A stretch of DNA of 64,000 nt from Rhizomys pruinosus. Lineage: Eukaryota; Chordata; Mammalia; Rodentia; Spalacidae. Location: assembly GCA_009823505.1 (NCBI GenBank), contig VZQC01000400.1, positions 189,349-253,348 of the forward strand, read 5' to 3'. The notes below the pieces were generated by a model. The model had not been told where the DNA came from. It ran no database searches and saw only the letters and a list, made by a program, of their open reading frames with translations. Shown here piece by piece: positions 61,101-64,000 of this stretch. Both the position numbers and the translations under genes were made by a program. Numbering within the stretch: the first letter of the stretch is position 1; each line of letters begins with the position of its first letter.

Positions 61101-64000
61101 TAAACATGGGACATCTTATGTTTTAGTTCACAGCACTAAGAGTTATCTACTGAATATTGGGGTTAGCATGTGGAAAAGGAGCAAGAGAATGTGTTTTAAC
61201 TCAACAGTGAGGAAAACGGAACCTTGGGTAAATCTATAAATACTGTTTCTAAGTCACCAGACAGCGTGATGTCCACCCTGGAGCAGGTGGTCTCATACTG
61301 TATAAGAAAGTAGGCCGAGCAGCGGGGAGCAAGCCAGTAAGCCAGGTTCCTCCATGGCCTGTGCTTCAGCTCTGCCTCCAGGTTCCTCCCTGAGTCCTAC
61401 CCTTGGGCCCTCATTTGATGGATTGTGACCTGGAAGATGTAAGATGAAATAACCTTTTCCTTCCTAAGTTGGTATTGGCCAAGAGTGTTTTGTCACAGCC
61501 GTTGAAAGCAAACTAGTACACCGAAATAAGTAACAAGGCTAACTGAATAAAACAGCTAAAGCTTCTAGATGCAAAGAGTCACACTCACAACAGACACAGG
61601 TTGTGATAGCAAAGATCTGGAGTAGGGGAGGAGCTCAACTTTCTTGGTGACACTGCTGTTAATCATAGGGGTAATCAGAAAATATTAAACTTGGAGTTAG
61701 GGGTCTAGCTCAGTGATGGAGTATAGGCTTATAGCATATATTAAGACTCTTAAGTTCAATTCCCAGCCCAGCACAACAAAAAGATGAACAAAGGAAAGAA
61801 CTTTTAAACTAATGATGGGCTATGGATATAGACCACTGGTAGGACACCTGTGAGCATGTGCAAGGACCTGGGTTATACATCATTTTAATGCACATGTCTC
61901 ACTTTGTTGTATTTTTGCTAAACAACTTATTATTTACATTTATTTTACACTGTGGGAATGTTAACACTAATTGCGAACTTGAATGATTTTTCTCATTCGA
62001 GTTCAAAATGGGTTGTAAAAACCAGAGACAGCCTGGGCTGGGTGTGGTGACCTATGCCTTTACACCAGCCTGGGAGGCAGAGGCAGATGGATTTCTGTAG
62101 TTCACGGACAGCTGGTCTACAGAGTGAGTGCCAGGCCAGCTGGGTACAAGGAGAGGAGGACCCTGTCTCAAAAAAGACCAAAAACCAAACAACCCAAAAC
62201 AAAAACCCCAACAACAAAAACAACAACCCCAAGAGACAAAAACCCACAACCTCAGTAACACATACATCCTAGAAATTGCAGTGGACCAATAGCAGTGGTG
62301 GTTTCCAGAAGTTTTGCCAAGCCAGGCATGGTGGCGCAGCCTTTAATCTCAGTAGTCAGGGGCAGAGGTAAGGAGGATCTCCTGTGAGCTCAAGGTAACC
62401 TGGTCTACAAGAGAGTTCCAGGCCAGCTGGGGCCTCAGGAAGATCCTGTCTGAGAAAAACCAACCAACAAAAGAAAAAGAAAGTTCTGCTAAGTGAGACT
62501 AGAACCTTGAAGATGAAGAGCACAGTGGCTATCCATCAGAAGCTGGCAACAACCATTTGGGAGCAATCTCTGAAGCTGATCCTCCTACAGCTGGCACTGG
62601 TCAACACAAAGGGCCAATCTTTCTCCATAACAACACCTGATCCCACATTCCAGCCCAATACCTCAAACGCCAAGCAAACTGCCCCATCCACCATATTTTT
62701 TAACTGTCCCTTCTCCAACTGCCTAGCACTTCTTCAAGCACTCTTGACAATGATTAGTAGACAACTCTTCCACAACCAGTAGGATGCAGGAAATGCTTTC
62801 TAAGAGCTTGTCATACCCTAAAGGATGGAATTTTACACTACAGGAATAAGCAAGCTTATTTCTAGATGGTTAAATGTTATTCGTAATGGTTCCTATTCTG
62901 ATAGATATGTTTGAGCCTAGTTATAGTAAAGTTAAAATTTATGGTCTGAAAATTTAATTTCTTTTGCCTCCACAAATAAAAAAGCTCTGTTCCACAAAGA
63001 CATAATTGCCAGACAGAGAAACCTATAAAATGGGAAACATATTTCTGGCAGCAATTCATCTAACAGTGGATTGATAACAAGGATATATAAGGAGTTAAAA
63101 AAAAAAAAAAAATCCAAAATACTCTAAAAAAACAGGACCAAAATACCAATCACCACACAAATGGGTCCAAAAAACAGCTAAGTCTCAAAAATGAAGTACT
63201 CAAATCCATACAGCTATTCTCATTTCCAACTATACTAAATGTTCAGAATTTTTCTAGTATTTAGTTACCATTAGGGAAATATAAAACTTAAAATTACACT
63301 GTGATTTCATCTCGCCCCAGTCAGATGGCTACCACCAGGAAAACAAGCAAACTCTGTTAAGGACCTAGGGTAAAGTAAGCCTTGCTTACACACTACTGGG
63401 GATGCTGCAGCTTCACAGGGAGAATGAAGGAAAAATCTCTGGCTCTCTGACAGCCACTTTCTCTTACTAGTTTTACCACTTCATTTAGCTTTGTATAATC
63501 AACATGCAAGATAGCATCTGCTCCATACTGTGCACTACAAACATTTCCATTCAATCAATGAACAACACTTAAATCTTAGATGTAATAAAACAGCTGATCC
63601 TAAAATTCACATGGAAATGTAAGAACATCAATTAACCAAAATGATCCTGAAAAGAATGAAGTTGGAGGGTCTACACTTCAAAATGACTTAAAAACTCAGT
63701 ACAAAGCTACAGAAACCAAAACTGTGTGGTGCTGGAATAAAGACAGACATAGAGAAAGGAGGCCAATGAGAAAGACTGAGTTCAGAAATAAAGCCATGCA
63801 TCATGGTATTATTTGTGAAAAAGTGCTAAGACTGTACAAAATAACACGTATTTTTTTCCCTAGCACAACAAATTAGATAACCTACTTGAAATAAGACAAA
63901 ATCCTAGAAAGACAAAATTTTCCCATATATTAAATTACAAAAATTAATAGATAAACAGTGATAAAAAAAAAAAAAAACTCTCCTGGGGCTGGAGAGATGG
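57334..64000. repeat. 6.7-kb segment, copy 2 (runs off the window)
   Basis: It starts right after a single N at 57333 and follows copy 1 to the window end; the offset grows from 7125 to 7299. Blocks such as 58870-59470, 62480-63090 and 63290-64000 match almost base for base. Blocks such as 57620-57900, 58200-58860, 59500-59820 and 60350-60960 are full of one-base gains and losses. At 58089-58122 a long A-run replaces about 55 bases of ordinary sequence. Confidence 0.93.
63985..64000 (+). mobile_element. Start of B2 SINE (copy 2), cut by the window end
   Basis: ggggctggagagatgg, counterpart of the B2 at 56689. Confidence 0.85.

Larger units (their letters stand above)
46802..64000 (-). other. 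Stt3b intron, incomplete (continues beyond window)
   Basis: More than 17 kb upstream of the exon at 46801. It holds B2/B1 clusters, decayed L1 pieces and a 6.7-kb segment present twice (from 50209 and from 57334). The stretches 47740-48310, 48480-48850 and 48900-49410 are unrecognised. No upstream Stt3b exon was found. Confidence 0.8.

Overview
The window is nuclear DNA from a muroid rodent, most likely a cricetid (vole, hamster or deer-mouse type). It is packed with B1, B2, ID/B4 and L1 repeats of rodent type, several B2 copies still have an intact tRNA-like promoter, and every coding exon has GT/AG splice sites. No bacterial, viral or CRISPR gene system is present.

One protein-coding gene is supported: Stt3b on the minus strand, the catalytic subunit of the STT3B-type oligosaccharyltransferase (OST-B). 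Thirteen exons between 46801 (5'-most seen) and 5910 (stop codon) join in frame to 589 residues. If the full protein is 826 residues as in other mammals, these are residues 238-826. They hold the SVSE motif of external loop 5, the WWDYG motif, the DxxKxxxM motif, four N-glycosylation sequons and the basic C-terminus. The 3' UTR runs from 5909 to about 4385. The first exons and the promoter lie beyond 64000.

Layout: 1-4384 is downstream intergenic DNA made mostly of B1/B2 copies and a broken L1 3' end. From 4385 to 24996 eleven exons lie fairly close together; one of these introns carries a 25-copy 44-bp minisatellite (15529-16627). The intron 24997-44314 is about 19 kb and holds an intronless, frameshifted Gdf9 retropseudogene on the plus strand (40211-41945), a 46-bp minisatellite that grew inside an ancient L1 (42625-43143), many SINEs and a 155-base assembly gap (33775-33929). 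Two more exons follow (44315-44414, 46736-46801). From 46802 to the end is a single unfinished intron.

Within that last intron, 50209-56878 is repeated almost in full at 57334-64000, with a single N at 57333 marking the join. The second copy alternates between nearly perfect blocks and blocks full of one-base indels. It looks more like an unpolished false duplication of the assembly than a real tandem duplication.

I found no undescribed molecular system. The best second looks are the repeated intronic segment, the 44-bp array with a SOX-like and an ETS-like core in each unit, the Gdf9 retrocopy, and SINEs that fuse a B2 head to another SINE at one recurrent breakpoint.
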